From contig NC_135553.1 of assembly GCF_964340395.1 (NCBI RefSeq), forward strand, positions 14,094,501 through 14,158,500: a stretch of 64,000 bases of DNA, in the 5' to 3' direction. The notes under the pieces are model-generated. The model searched no databases. It was not told where the DNA came from and saw nothing but the letters and a program-made list of their open reading frames with translations. Both the position numbers and the translations under genes were made by a program. This document shows positions 35,417-46,014 of the stretch, piece after piece. Position 1 is the first letter of the stretch. Each line of letters opens with the position of its first letter. Origin of the DNA: Glandiceps talaboti (taxonomy: Eukaryota; Hemichordata; Enteropneusta; Spengelidae).

Positions 35417-35616
35417 CAAACAATATAGGTGATGTACCATAGAATGACTCATTACAACCCAAAGTTGTAATCACATGCATCATGATCTAACCAGACTGTT
35501 ACTGGCAGTGACAGTTAAAAGCCAAAGCCATGTGTACATCTAAGTAACCTCTCATAAAGTAATATTATACTACAAAATCCATATCTTGGAAAAACATATC
35601 CCAAAAATTGTTTTTA

Positions 35617-36735
35617 AGCACAACTGAACTGATGTGGTTCAGTAGTGCTATAGGCATGGCATAGTGTCTGTCTGTGTGTGTGTGTAACAACTTAAAGTCA
35701 AAAAAACGCAACAAGACCGATTGCCATATTATTTGGTGGGTGTATTAGCTTGGGTGTCTAGTTGGGAAATTGTTCAAATGAAAATGATCTTACCACCGGT
35801 GTATGATTTTTGGTCAAAAGACTTAAACTCAAAAAGTACTGGGCAGATCGGTCTGAAATTTGGTGGGAACGTTTTTAGGGGTGCTTACATTAAAAATTCT
35901 TCATAATATGATGATTCCATCAGTGATATACAAATTAGGGCTAAAATGTGTATTTTTGGTCAAAAATCTTTAATTCCAAAACGACTGAGCAGATTTGGCT
36001 GAAATTTAATGGGGATGAATCTGTTGATGCATAGATGAAGAAATATTAACCATATAATGATCTCTGTGATATGCACATTAGGTGTAAAAATGTGAATTTT
36101 GGTCAAAAACTTATATCTCAAAAAGTACTCAGTCAATGAGACTGAAACTTGGTGAGATGTTTCTAAAAGTGTTATTCTGCAGGTTTTCTTCAAAGTTTTT
36201 TGACACAATTGGCCCTAACAACCATGACCACGTCCTTAGCAACAGCCAATGGCAGTATATTTTGGTCAAATAACATCTGGTGGGCAAGTGAGTAAACATT
36301 CAAAATATGTTTGCAAATACCCCTAGCAACCATGACCACGCCCATAGCAACAGCCAAATGGTGGTGTATTTCACAAAGATAACAGGGATTCTTAGACAAG
36401 TGAACAAACATTCAAAAAGTGTATGCAAATATGCCTAGCAACAAGACCAAGTCCATGCAACAGCCAAATCACATATATTGCAAAGATAACAACAGGGATT
36501 AATAGACAAGTGAATAAACATTCAAAAATGTATGTAAATGTGCCTAGCAACAAGACCATGACCATAGCAATAGCCAAATGATCAGGTATATTGCAAAGAT
36601 TACAACAGGGTTGGATAGGCAACTGGATTGTCATTCAGCACATGAACACCTATACCTAGCATGGATCAGCATTTGGGTAAACATTTTTAAAAACTGTATA
36701 ATTGTGCTACAATGCCATTGGGCGCTATTTTTAAA
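35617..36735 (+). repeat. Repeat family C, long copy
   Basis: The left end AGCACAACTGAAC ... GTTCAGTAGTGC forms a short hairpin and is followed by TCTG/GT repeats. The body has degenerate ~115 bp blocks around GGTCAAAAACTT and CTGAAATTTGGTGGGAA, then blocks with CCTAGCAACAAGACCA. The right end is TGTGCTACAATGCCATTGGG. No coding capacity seen. Confidence 0.7.
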
Positions 36736-36832
36736 AATGTCTTGCCTGTAACTTTCTCCAATTAAATTCTTCTTGTTTGCCTTTGTTGATTCGCTGCTTC
36801 TGCTTTCTCTTGGAAAATAAATATGTTCGCAG

Positions 36833-37013
36833 TGTAACTGTCAAGAAAAAATACAGATCATTGAGTAAGCTTATATTTGGCATATATACCTCTACAAAGA
36901 TTAGTCATCAGAAATGTGAAATTTGCTTACAAAGGGCTGTACAATATGAGGAACTACATGGTAATAATGCAAGAGCATTTAATTTGTGGAGGTTACTGAC
37001 TGCATTAGCTTGA
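36833..37013 (+). CDS. Candidate alternative last exon of gene 1, or gene fragment
   Basis: After the acceptor TATGTTCGCAG a frame of 60 codons runs to TGA. It includes VTVKKKYRSLSKLIFGIYT and QKCEICLQRAVQYEELHG, then NLWRLLTALA. Its one-base start phase fits exon f (29785-29924) as well as the 32723 exon does. AATAAA occurs at 37088. The protein is not recognised. The upstream tract is only moderately pyrimidine-rich. Confidence 0.3.
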
Positions 37014-37090
37014 ATTGGTGATACTTTTGACATCATTAGCCAACAAGTAAAGAGGAGAAAGTATTATTTCTGAATTGACATACTCAAATA

Positions 37091-37428
37091 AAGTGGCCAT
37101 ATGGATGAGAATTTGGTATTTATTTTGGATTTTTATTTTACACTATGTTTTTATACTTGAAAAAATAATGCGAAAGAGCATATACCAAGTCCATGTTCAT
37201 AACTCATTACATTGAAAAAAGATGGAAAAAGTGTAAAAAGTTTGTTATTGTACGTACAATAACAAACATTTTATACATTGTTTAATGTTTTGCAGTTTAT
37301 TGAGTTATGAACATAGACTTAGTATATGTTATTTCACATTATTTTTTCAAGTAGAAAAACATAGTGAATTTGTTTTATCAAATAAAAATCCAAAATAAAT
37401 ACCAAATTCTCATCCATGTGGCCAGTTT
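37091..37428. mobile_element. Palindromic MITE E, copy 1
   Basis: AAGTGGCCATATGGATGAGA at the left pairs with CTCATCCATGTGGCCAGTTT at the right, and the inversion extends to the centre. The middle is the perfect palindrome GTTATTGTACGTACAATAAC. Copies at 40846 and 46015. Confidence 0.85.
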
Positions 37429-37429
37429 G

Positions 37430-38500
37430 AAGGCAATCATAGAATGTGATTGGCTCTTTGAAGCAATGTTACTTCCATGCTTGGGTCAAGTAAAGGTCAA
37501 ATGATTGTTGATCATAGGGATCATAAAACACAGGAGCATTTTTATTTGCTTCATAAAGCCTGTAATGGCTTGTCCTGATAGTAATTATTTAGCCTTTCAG
37601 CCAGACCAATGTAGTGAAGTAACATGTCAAACTTTAAAATTGTTCTAGAACAGGTATGCTTATTGATAATAAATAAAATTTGGGAAGAAAAATTGCACAA
37701 TGTAGTAAGTATTTTTCATTAGAAGTTATATGTTCGGTTGGCTGGACCTTCCCTGATAATTAACTGAGGTAAATAACTTGTATGTAATTGAAAGAACTTG
37801 CCCACTATGTCTCTTCATTTTCATCAGGTAGCTGACTTCCTACAGCTTCCTTAATATTCGAGTTAATTTGTAAGTTCGTCTCATACCCTCCATGTCAACA
37901 TCACTGTAGAGGGTACAGAGTATGAACTAACTACAACCACACATCTCATGTTTTTTTTATAAATTATACACAACTTTCATGTATAATGACAATGACGTCT
38001 TATATTGGTTATACACACAACAGCTGGTGTCCCAGCTTCTATCATGCATTCTCTTCTAAAATTGAAGACACTGAATGAACCATGTGCTGTGGAGATAAAA
38101 TGACAATTTCTGTCAATATCATGATCCAATTCTTGGAAGACATATCATTGAATACAATGTAGACACATTTCTAAAGCGTTTTGAACACAGAGTGGGAAAG
38201 CACTATAGAAAAACCAACATTAATATTGTAGATGGAACAAGCTGCATGCTACAGCCTAATACAAACAAACAACTGTTAAAATCTTTTGTTGAAACACAGA
38301 CAAACTGTCCATGGCCAAGACAATAAATTCACACTTGGATAATAGCTTGGACTTAAGTAAACAAAACACAGACAATCATAGTGTCCAGTAGCCATACAGA
38401 TAATCATTAGCAGCCAACAGGTCATACTCTCACCCCCTTGTCAAGTGTTTCACACCATCCCACATTCGAACACATGCACAAATACTTTGTTGTCACAGAC
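37430..38500. other. Stretch with no gene seen
   Basis: Only a SINE tail remnant (38170-38229) is recognised. Confidence 0.4.
38170..38229 (+). repeat. SINE tail remnant
   Basis: AAAGCGTTTTGAACACAGAG and GTGGGAAAGCACTATAG match, with changes, the 3' part of the SINE at 42131-42504 read on its own strand. Confidence 0.55.
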
Positions 38501-38517
38501 ACTGTCTATAACTAGAC

Positions 38518-39030
38518 AATATAGTATTTAAAGCCCAATCACTTCGCTCAAGAATATTGCATATTGTTAAGGAATGGGTATGAGCATAGACAGTAGAGGG
38601 GGAGACCCCTCTACTGTCTATGGTATGAGTATGGTTTCGGCATATTTTGAGCAAAGTATACTGCAAATAGAAATGTGCACTGGGGTTGGGAGGATGGGTC
38701 GCTCCAAATCGTTTTGGCGTAGTTGCAACGTACATACATGTATATCTCTAAAGATGCCTGGGGTCATATTTCGATGCTATATCCATTCATCATCACCCTT
38801 GTCCCCCCCCCCCCCCCCTTTCTCTGTGCGAGGAAATGACAACTGATGATCTGGTTCTTCTTTCTGCCTTTTATATTGTTTTATTATTTCATGAATATGT
38901 ATATTTTCAACATCTGGTGTAATGTTTTCGCTATGTGATTGGGCTTTGAATAATATAGTATTTAAAGCCCAACCGCTTCGCTCAAGAATATTGCCTATTG
39001 TTAAGGAATTGGTATGAGTATGGTTTCGGC
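38518..39030. repeat. Direct repeat pair, possible DIRS-end repeats
   Basis: About 65 bp starting at AATATAGTATTTAAAGCCCA (38518 and 38953) and running through TTCGCTCAAGAATATTGC and GTTAAGGAAT is repeated 435 bp apart. It lies just 3' of the recombinase end on the minus strand, where DIRS or Ngaro elements carry terminal repeats. That link is inference. Confidence 0.45.
38585..38622. repeat. Perfect 17 bp hairpin insertion with 7 bp flanking repeat
   Basis: CATAGACAGTAGAGGGG, GAGA, then the exact inverse of the first arm. GTATGAG lies on both sides (38578-38584 and 38623-38629). The sister repeat at about 39007-39021 has a single GTATGAG and no hairpin, so this is an insertion. Confidence 0.85.
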
Positions 39031-39214
39031 AATTCCCTTGCCGTATTATACTGAACAAACACTCCATTTCATTACTCTCCCACACACTTCCAATTCCTAA
39101 AATCTCTCCCTTTCCTTACAGGTAACCGACTATCACAACCAGTAATAAATGCTTTAATCCTTCGTTTATTATTATCATTGTTTTGTATAATATACATACA
39201 GATTCATTTTGTAT

Positions 39215-39845
39215 TCATCTATTCAACTTTTGTGTTATTTCCATCCCAAAACTAAAAAGCAGGTAAAAAAAAACTTTCAGTTGTTCAATCTCTTCGTATC
39301 TCTTAGTTATTGCCTGATTTGTATCCACTACCTGAGAAAGATGTTGACCTGGGTTATCAACACACATTACATTTGCTAGTTTTGTGTAATATTTTGACAT
39401 CTCTTCCGATCTCCAACCTATGTGATGCATAAGTTCCTTTAAATTTGTCCCTGCCATAGCCAAAGTAATTGCGCATGCGCTCCTGCAGCTGTGAGGTGTT
39501 TCACCAGTATCGATGTTTAAATCTTGCAGGTACCTTTTTAGACGCTGGTAAGCCAGCTGCGATGAAAATGTTTTTTGTTCTACCTGCCCACATGGCGTCG
39601 TTGGTCGGAAGAGATGACCTTTTGAAAGGTCTATTCCTAATTCTTTAGCTAACATGATATACTGTTCTATTGTGTTAACTGGACACATGAGTTGATCCGC
39701 ACACCGTTTTACGGCGAACATATTTGTGCCTGCTCCTCTAAGAGTTTTCCCAAAAGTGTGAGTAAAGACTAGGCCGGAAACGTCATCAGGATAACGGAGT
39801 ATTTCTTGCGTTTTTACGTGACCGAAATCACCTGTCCTATCGCCT
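39215..39845 (-). pseudogene. Tyrosine recombinase, catalytic half
   Basis: The frame reads DRTGDFGHVKTQEIL at its start (first catalytic Arg), later THTFGKTLRGAGTNMFAVKR, then ETPHSCRSACAITLA (HxxR box), LMHHIGWRSEEMSKYYTKL (HxxW box and the catalytic Tyr) and a stop at 39215. All key residues are present. It is separated from the N-terminal half by one frameshift near 39840, beside the FFFQA codons. Function would be strand cleavage and joining of the circular DNA intermediate during integration. Confidence 0.85.
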
Positions 39846-40546
39846 GGAAAAAAAACAGTAGCTTAAAAAGGGCTAAATCTCTAGCAAGTACGTATAACCG
39901 ACTAGGGGAGGTATACGTAGCAGATAAGATTTTGCTTAAGATATGATTAACAATAATTCTTATTTTTTCTATGAACATAGGAGGGGCGTGTTTAGGTGTA
40001 ACGTGTGCCTTCGCCTGTTCCTCTGACATTTTCTTAACATATCTTTCTACAATCAGTGTTTCTACTGGATTTCGTCGCTGTAATCTTTGTTCAGAAAACA
40101 CAACCTGGTAATATGATTTCAGTTTTGACACCATATTTCGCAATGTCGCGGCTTTTAACCGTTTTGGGCATGAACATGGTGACACTGCCGGATTTCCAAG
40201 ATACTGACAGATATCTTTATGTATTTGGGTTTTTGCGTCCTTGTCCTTGTATATAAAAAATCTGACAATATCTTCAGGGTTCGCGTCTACTAGCCTGAGT
40301 GGATTCGGGAGTATTAGGAGGAAATTTTCGAGTTGTTTGATTAAAGACGTTTTTTGTTTTTCATATGCCGATTTTTCTCCTAAGAGTTCGTACATGCGTT
40401 GATCAATGGTTTGTACATCTAGAAGTTGATTATAGTCTTTTGGGGGGTTTTGTTAATCCCCCGGCTGAGTCTACGAGGCTAGAGTTGCACAATTTACAAT
40501 AAAGTTTTTCGTTTTCATTCATGCTTCCACATATCCAACAGATCAT
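39814..40546 (-). pseudogene. Tyrosine recombinase, N-terminal half with zinc ribbon
   Basis: An ATG at 40546 begins MICWICGSMNENEKLYCKLC, a CxxC...CxxC zinc-ribbon-like knuckle, read for about 36 codons to a TAA near 40440. A one-base shift at that point opens the main frame containing DYNQLLDVQTIDQRMYELL. The main frame has a Cys-rich CSCPKRLKAATLRNMVSKLK stretch typical of the SAM-like N-terminal part of DIRS recombinases. It ends at 39814, where the second frameshift enters the catalytic half. Confidence 0.7.
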
Positions 40547-40845
40547 CTGTAAGATAAAGGGGAAACGTGACAGCCATACTTGAAACATGATTGTATGTAA
40601 AGTTTTTAGAATTCCACAGCCTGAAGTTCACAACTTAGTTGGATATCAACGTATCCTTGCCGTGATGGAGCCAAAATGATCCCAATTTGTCCTATTCTAC
40701 CAACAATTTTTGAGCATTTCGCATGTTGCTGAATGGGAACCCAAAATGGCTCCAAGAACCGCTTTCTTGGAACAATGACCGTATAATAGGCGTAGCGTGT
40801 AATCTATTGTTAACTATATGCTTTATTAACGGGTGCACCAATTTA

Positions 40846-41195
40846 AAGTGGCCATATGGATGAGAATTTGGTATTTATTTTGGATTTTTATTTGATAAAA
40901 CAACTTCACTATGTTTTTCTACTTGAAAAAATAATGCGAAAGAACATATACCAAGTCCATGTTCATAACTCAATACATTGCAAAAAGATGCCCAAAGTGC
41001 AAAACGTTTGTTATTGTACGTACAATAACAAACATTTTACACATTGTTTAATGTTTTGCCAATTATTGAGATGTGAACATGGACTTGGTATATGTTATTT
41101 TACATTATTTTTTCATGTAGAAAAACATGGGGAAGACGTTTTATCATTTAAAAATCCAAAATAAAGACCAAATTCTCATCCATATGGTCACTGTG
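40846..41195. mobile_element. Palindromic MITE E, copy 2
   Basis: AAGTGGCCATATGGATGAGA to CATATGGTCACT, near-palindromic throughout, with the core GTTATTGTACGTACAATAAC. It lies inside the DIRS element. Confidence 0.85.
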
Positions 41196-41223
41196 AATGG
41201 CGGATAAACATAATTATAATACA

Positions 41224-41535
41224 TCACCAGATTGAAATTATGACTAAAGAAATTAACGCCTTCACGCTGTTACCTTGTGGGAAGGGGGCAATAAAACGTG
41301 GCAGCTTTGCGTTAGAACTACATGCCATCGCATCTATGTTGTGAGGACCGAATTCTCTATCCACATATTCCCATGCTGTATCGGATAGTGCCATGTTAAT
41401 GTAGCTTAAATCACGTGACGGGGCGTCGGCAGGGTTCTCAACGGACCTAACATATTCAAGTGTCAATTTTGAGTTCTTCTCTAAACACAACCGGAATATC
41501 TTCTTAATTATGTCATTTAGGGCTACCGACTTTGT
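41224..41535 (-). pseudogene. DIRS RNase H C-terminal part and linker
   Basis: It contains SVALNDIIKKIFRLCLEKN, then KLTLEYVRSVENPADAPSR, a conserved block of DIRS/Ngaro RNase H regions, and LSDTAWEYVDREFGPHNID. A frameshift near 41525 separates it from the upstream RNase H start, and part of the domain seems deleted. Confidence 0.7.
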
Positions 41536-42105
41536 ACTAAAGCCCGATATAAAGCCTCTGCTTCTTTTACTACGATGGGCAGCTGGCGGAAATGTGGTTC
41601 CCACATGTGACCAATGACCTGTGTTTGCAGTTCATTATCTATCCCATTCAGAACTGCTCCCCATTTGAAGTCACTGGAATCTGTATATATCTGAAGTGTG
41701 AGATGCTTTTCCGACAACCATTGAAATGAGCCTGCGAATTCGATAATTTTCTCCCATTCTGTTAATTCTCCTTTAAGTGCGTCTCGTATTTGGATAACAT
41801 TTTTTGCACTGGAGCTTGCTGAAGCCATGGCTTTTGCCATATGCCTTATAAATATTCCTGCACACGGAATGTAAAGGAGATACATTTCTCCATTAATTTT
41901 TGAATAGTCACAACATTTACTATACGGGATGATATAGTATCGTGCAATAAAACGAGGAATTTTTCTTTCTTGTCTTGTGGTAACGCAAATGATTTCGTTA
42001 CCGTATCTACTATTAAACCCAACATGACCAAAAATGTTGTAGGTATCAAAACACTTTTGCTTAGAGCTCTGAAATAACCTGCATCTAAGCATGATTTAGC
42101 CAGTA
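41523..42105 (-). pseudogene. DIRS reverse transcriptase C-terminal part and RNase H start
   Basis: One frame (41846-42105) holds VLIPTTFLVMLGLIVDTVTK, LPQDKKEKF and TIQKLMEKCISF, the thumb/connection part of DIRS RTs. After a frameshift near 41850, the next frame holds LQIYTDSSDFKWGAVLN, with the first Asp of the RNase H active site, and VVKEAEALYRAL with the Glu. Confidence 0.75.
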
Positions 42106-42130
42106 TAAATGCTGCTGATTCTGCTAATTC

Positions 42131-42504
42131 ATATAATAATAATAATAATAATAATGTTGGTTTCTTATATAGCGCTTTCCCACTCCGTGCTCAAAGCGCT
42201 TTACAATTATTACCCCTGGCTCGGATCAGAACGGCACAACGGCCCTTTAGTCTTCCTCAACTCCCCGGGGAGCATACAATCCATTGCAGCCATTTAAGCG
42301 CATAGGATTAAAGCCTTCACATTGCAACCTACATCCTACCAGGTCCCCAGTTATACAGCTGGGTTGACTGAGGCACAGTCGTGGTTCAAATCTTGCCCAA
42401 GGACTTTAGCCACTCAGAAACAAACAGCAGGCAGCGACGGGGCTCGAACCTGCAACCTGTAGATTCCAAGCCGGTCACGCTAACCATTCACCCATCATGA
42501 CTCC
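42131..42504 (-). mobile_element. tRNA-derived SINE inserted in the DIRS element
   Basis: On the minus strand the head has TGGTTAGCGTGACC (A box) and, about 25 bp on, GGTTCGAGCCC (B box), the RNA polymerase III promoter of tRNA-derived SINEs. The 3' part has AAGCGCTTTGAGC and AAAGCGCTATATAAG and ends in an (ATT)n tail. No clear target duplication. Confidence 0.8.
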
Positions 42505-42506
42505 AT

Positions 42507-43010
42507 GAATGACTGAATGTCGGACGAGGGTGGTTTTGTTGCCTCAATACCATTTGGCCCCCATGTCTGTCATCTATATACTAGTATTGTATATTGGGAA
42601 CACCAAGTGACCGAGCGTAACTAGTTACACAATAACCTAATGTATGGTACACGAACGCCGACAATTTCCATCCAAAAGGTAGTGTGATACTCACATACCA
42701 GGTTCCAGCCCATTGAAAACCTAACAGCGGTCTATCTGCATTTGCAATTTTAACGTGGTCATAGCCACTCTTATCGTCACATTTAAAGTGACAATCACCC
42801 TCCTGCAGGTATCTGGTAACCTCCACTAAACTATCCAATTTAAAAGGCTCAGATTTTATCCAACAATTTAGGTACCGCATATCTATACACATGCATGTTT
42901 TTTTTGGTTCTATGGTGATTGGCATTACTAGTGCTGGAGGAGGATCATTGCCTACACATCCCCATACTGAGATAACCCCTGACTGTATACGTTCAGCTAT
43001 CGTGGTGGAT
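42507..43010 (-). pseudogene. DIRS reverse transcriptase, N-terminal part
   Basis: The frame contains PITIEPKKTCMCIDMRYLN, then HFKCDDKSGYDHVKI (motif A region), FQWAGTWYVSITLPFGWK and SLGVPNIQY. A TAG stop (42581-42583) stands directly before YIDDRHGG, the catalytic motif C. Beyond that the frame runs into the SINE. Confidence 0.8.
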
Positions 43011-43187
43011 ATGAAACTTCAAACATTTTGGCAGTTTTGATTATTTTGGAACTGGAAAATTCTACAAGGAGGAGTTGGATTGTCATATTGTAACCCTTTA
43101 TCTGTTCCTCTGAAATGCGTGAAATATTGTGATATTTTTACACCATCAATGAGCCAACTTACAGTCAAACCATGATGTGACATTTTC

Positions 43188-43234
43188 AGCACAACTGAAC
43201 TTCTTAGGTTCAGTAGTGTTATAGGCATCGCAAA

Positions 43235-43303
<69 letters not shown>

Positions 43304-44302
43304 GTCAAAAAATGCTGGACCAATTGCCATGGTATTTGGTGGGTATGTAACCTTGGGTGACTAGTTGGGACATTGTTCAAATCAAAATGATCTTATCACC
43401 AGTGTGTGATTTGGGTCAAAAGTGTGATTTTGGTAAAAAAAACAACACTTAAATTTAAAAACTATTTGGCAGATCGGTCTGAAATTTGGTGGGAATGTTC
43501 TTAGTGGTGTTTAGATTAAGAATTGTTCATGACATGATAATCCCGTTATTGATATCCGATTAGGTATTAAAATGTGTGTTTTTGGTCAAAAACCTTTAAT
43601 TCGAAAACTACTGAGCAAATTGGGCTGAAATTTGGTTGGAATCTTCCTCAGGGCGTTTGTTTTCAGAGTTGTTCATAACATGATGATCCCATCAGTGATA
43701 TGTAAATTATGGCTAAAAATGTGTATTTTTGTAGAAAGTGTATAATTCCGAAATAGTTGAGCAGAATGGGCTGAAATTTAATGGGGGTGCATCTGGGTAT
43801 GTGTAGATGAAGCTGTATTCACAACATGATGATACCATCAGCGATATGCAAATTAGGTCTAAAAATGTCAATTTTGGTCAAAAACCTATATCTAATTCTT
43901 GAAATTGCATGGTGATTGGGGTTGAAACTTGGAGAGGATGTTTTTGGATGTGTTATTCTGCAGTTATTGTTGAAAACATTATGACACAATTGGTCCTAGC
44001 AACCATGACCACACCCTTAGTAACAGTGAAACGATGATGTATATTACAAAGATAACAACAGGGATGGGTAGGTTAGTGAATACAGATTCAAAATATGTAT
44101 GCAAATATGCCTAGCAATAGGACCACGCCCATAGCAACAGCTAAATGATGGTTTATATTGCAAAGATGAAAAGTGGGAAGGGTAGGCAAGTTAATAAAGA
44201 TTCCAACAATGTATGCAATTATGCTCAGCAACAAGACTACGCCCACTGTTAGCAACAGCTAAATACAGTTATGCTGTAATGCCATGGCGCTATTTTTTAC
44301 TG
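43188..44302 (+). repeat. Repeat family C, long copy 2
   Basis: The same layout as 35617-36735, with a longer (GT)n run (43230-43298). It ends near GCCATGGCGCTATTTTT. Confidence 0.7.
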
Positions 44303-44452
44303 TAAAATGAGCGACCGGCCAATACACGCTAGAGCTGGAACTGAGGAGTGGTATACTAGTGATTTGCAGATGTACAACACTATTATAGTGGTGTTAGTGT
44401 TACAAACTGTTGTGCATAACTAATAAATAAACAGGATTAGCAACTTACTTAC

Positions 44453-44581
44453 CTTAACTCTGGCTGACGACTTTACTTTTTTCTTCGCCTTCTGGGGATC
44501 GTTGTACGGTTCTGTAAGCTCATCATGTCTGTTCAGGATTGACTCTGTGTTTGCAAAGATTCGTTTAAGTGCTGACACTCC
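44453..44581 (-). CDS. Gene 3 (minus strand), exon 3 candidate
   Basis: The acceptor CTTTATAG and the strong donor AAG|GTAAGTAAG bound 43 open codons (GVSALKRIFANTESILNRHD ... KVKSSARVK). Basic C-terminal part, otherwise amphipathic. In the alternative phase set by the exon at 45432-45531, a stop occurs after five codons, so the true phase is unsettled. Family not recognised. Confidence 0.45.
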
Positions 44582-44633
44582 CTATAAAGCACAGGGAGAT
44601 CAGGCTCGGTTAGTTTTGTTTACAAATACAAAC

Positions 44634-44718
44634 AAATAAATAAATAAATGAATAAATAAATAAATAAATAAATAAATAAAGCGATAAATGAGTAGATAAA
44701 TACATGAATAAACAACAA

Positions 44719-44755
<37 letters not shown>
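44634..44755. repeat. (AAAT)n and (CA)n microsatellites
   Basis: AAAT units at 44634-44690 and a CA run at 44720-44753. Confidence 0.95.
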
Positions 44756-44758
<3 letters not shown>

Positions 44759-45084
44759 AACAAACACTACCCCTCAACGTAATAGTCATCAATTATGGAA
44801 AGACCCCTAGGGCCTAGATGTTCATGGTCATCGCCATTGACTCTGTCGCGTGTTTCATGCACCAGAAGAAATGTGTTATGCCAGCAACTATATTGATATG
44901 GGAACGAAGAGGAAATATTAGTGTACAATAACAACCCTCCACGACTCACTCCAGTTAATTGATATACATTTTTTTCTATACACTTTACCGTGTCATCATA
45001 CGATTAGTACGAGTCGTAACCCGGGGTCTCAACGCAAGCACATCAGTTTCTATATTAAGTTTGTGATCAATATGGTTCCCTTAC

Positions 45085-45161
45085 CTTTATCTGGGAGTTC
45101 AGGATGCCATGATTTTCCACGGTTTTCTGAGTTTCTGAACTGATCGCTTTCAATTTTGTAA
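45085..45161 (-). CDS. Gene 3 (minus strand), exon 2 candidate
   Basis: The acceptor TACCTCATAG and donor AAG|GTAAGG bound 77 bases. Two frames are open. One (TKLKAISSETQKTVENHG ...) joins exon 3 in a long open phase. The other (YKIESDQFRNSENRGKSW) joins exon 1 but stops five codons into exon 3. Confidence 0.4.
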
Positions 45162-45431
45162 CTATGAGGTAAATGCATAAGTTTCTTAGACTGTCGTTGG
45201 TCGATATGTGACTCTAGATCTAGAGGTAATACAGTTCACGCTCAAAAAGTATGTACTGATAGTCAAACTGGAGACATCATTTCCGTATTTCAATAAAATC
45301 CTCCATAAAACAAGTGTGTAGTGTTGGATACCCTTCAAATTGTGTTTTCAAGTCTCCTTATTAAGCAAAACTCTCCTGGTTATACATGTATGTGGTTCAG
45401 CGAGTAGAATGAAAACTTGGACAATACTCAC

Positions 45432-45531
45432 AATGTCACGTCATTAGCACTCACAGTGTCTGGTCTTTCTTCTCTAAGAAACTTGTTCACTGACGCATTT
45501 TGGTCGTGAGCATACACGAGAATCGATATAC
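45432..45531 (-). CDS. Gene 3 (minus strand), exon 1 candidate
   Basis: The acceptor TCTTTAACATAG and donor ATT|GTGAGT (or an earlier GTGAGT ending the exon at 45455) leave one open frame, ISILVYAHDQNASVNKFLRE and then ERPDTVSANDVT. The hydrophobic strand followed by a small, charged stretch looks like the start of an alpha/beta domain, but I cannot name it. No start codon found upstream. Confidence 0.4.
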
Positions 45532-45559
45532 CTATGTTAAAGACACAGAAAACCTAACT

Positions 45560-46014
45560 TAATCTAACAGTCGATACTTATTCTAACAAATAACTTCTTT
45601 TCGTAAATAGCTTAGAAAGGTTGGTAATGTACCTTCATCATCACACCAAGTCGTAACAATTTCTTAAACAAGCATCTCGTGTCTCTGGGAACATAGATCC
45701 TGTGTGCAACAATTTCCTGTTTTCTAGAACATGACACATCAAAAGTGTAACTTGCTCTGGGGTTGGAGGGGCGGTGTTTTGAAGTTGAATATGTTTTTTT
45801 TTCAAATTATCCCCCCCCACCCCAGGCTCCAATGAACAAAGCCAAAAGTAACCCTCATTAAAAGTCCATGTTTTAAAAAAACGACCGTCAACCGACCACG
45901 TGTGTATACACACGTACATATTTCACATACAACTTGTCGTATTATAATTTTATTTACCATAACACCATTTGAATGTGTTTTAATGTTAAATACATTTATT
46001 GCCTGGTTACGAGG
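45560..46014. other. Stretch with no gene seen
   Basis: A 92-codon minus frame (45641-45919) lies over C-rich DNA with no coding signature, so I leave it out. Confidence 0.4.

Larger units (their letters stand above)
39200..43010 (-). mobile_element. DIRS-like tyrosine-recombinase retrotransposon, broken
   Basis: On the minus strand come, in order, reverse transcriptase, RNase H and a tyrosine recombinase, the hallmark set of DIRS-type elements, which integrate with a recombinase rather than a DDE integrase. A tRNA-SINE (42131-42504) interrupts the RT region and MITE E copy 2 (40846-41195) sits between RNase H and recombinase. Several frameshifts and one nonsense codon make it inactive. No methyltransferase domain, as carried by some DIRS elements, is visible. 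Confidence 0.88.

Noticed and set aside
40856-41164. 102-codon plus-strand frame
   Set aside because: It lies entirely within the palindromic MITE E and is not conserved as a frame in the other copies.
42440-42486. Functional tRNA gene
   Set aside because: A and B boxes belong to a SINE. There is no complete cloverleaf and the sequence continues into the SINE body and ATT tail.
43019-43330. Histidine-threonine repeat protein
   Set aside because: Antisense reading of the GT run inside repeat family C.
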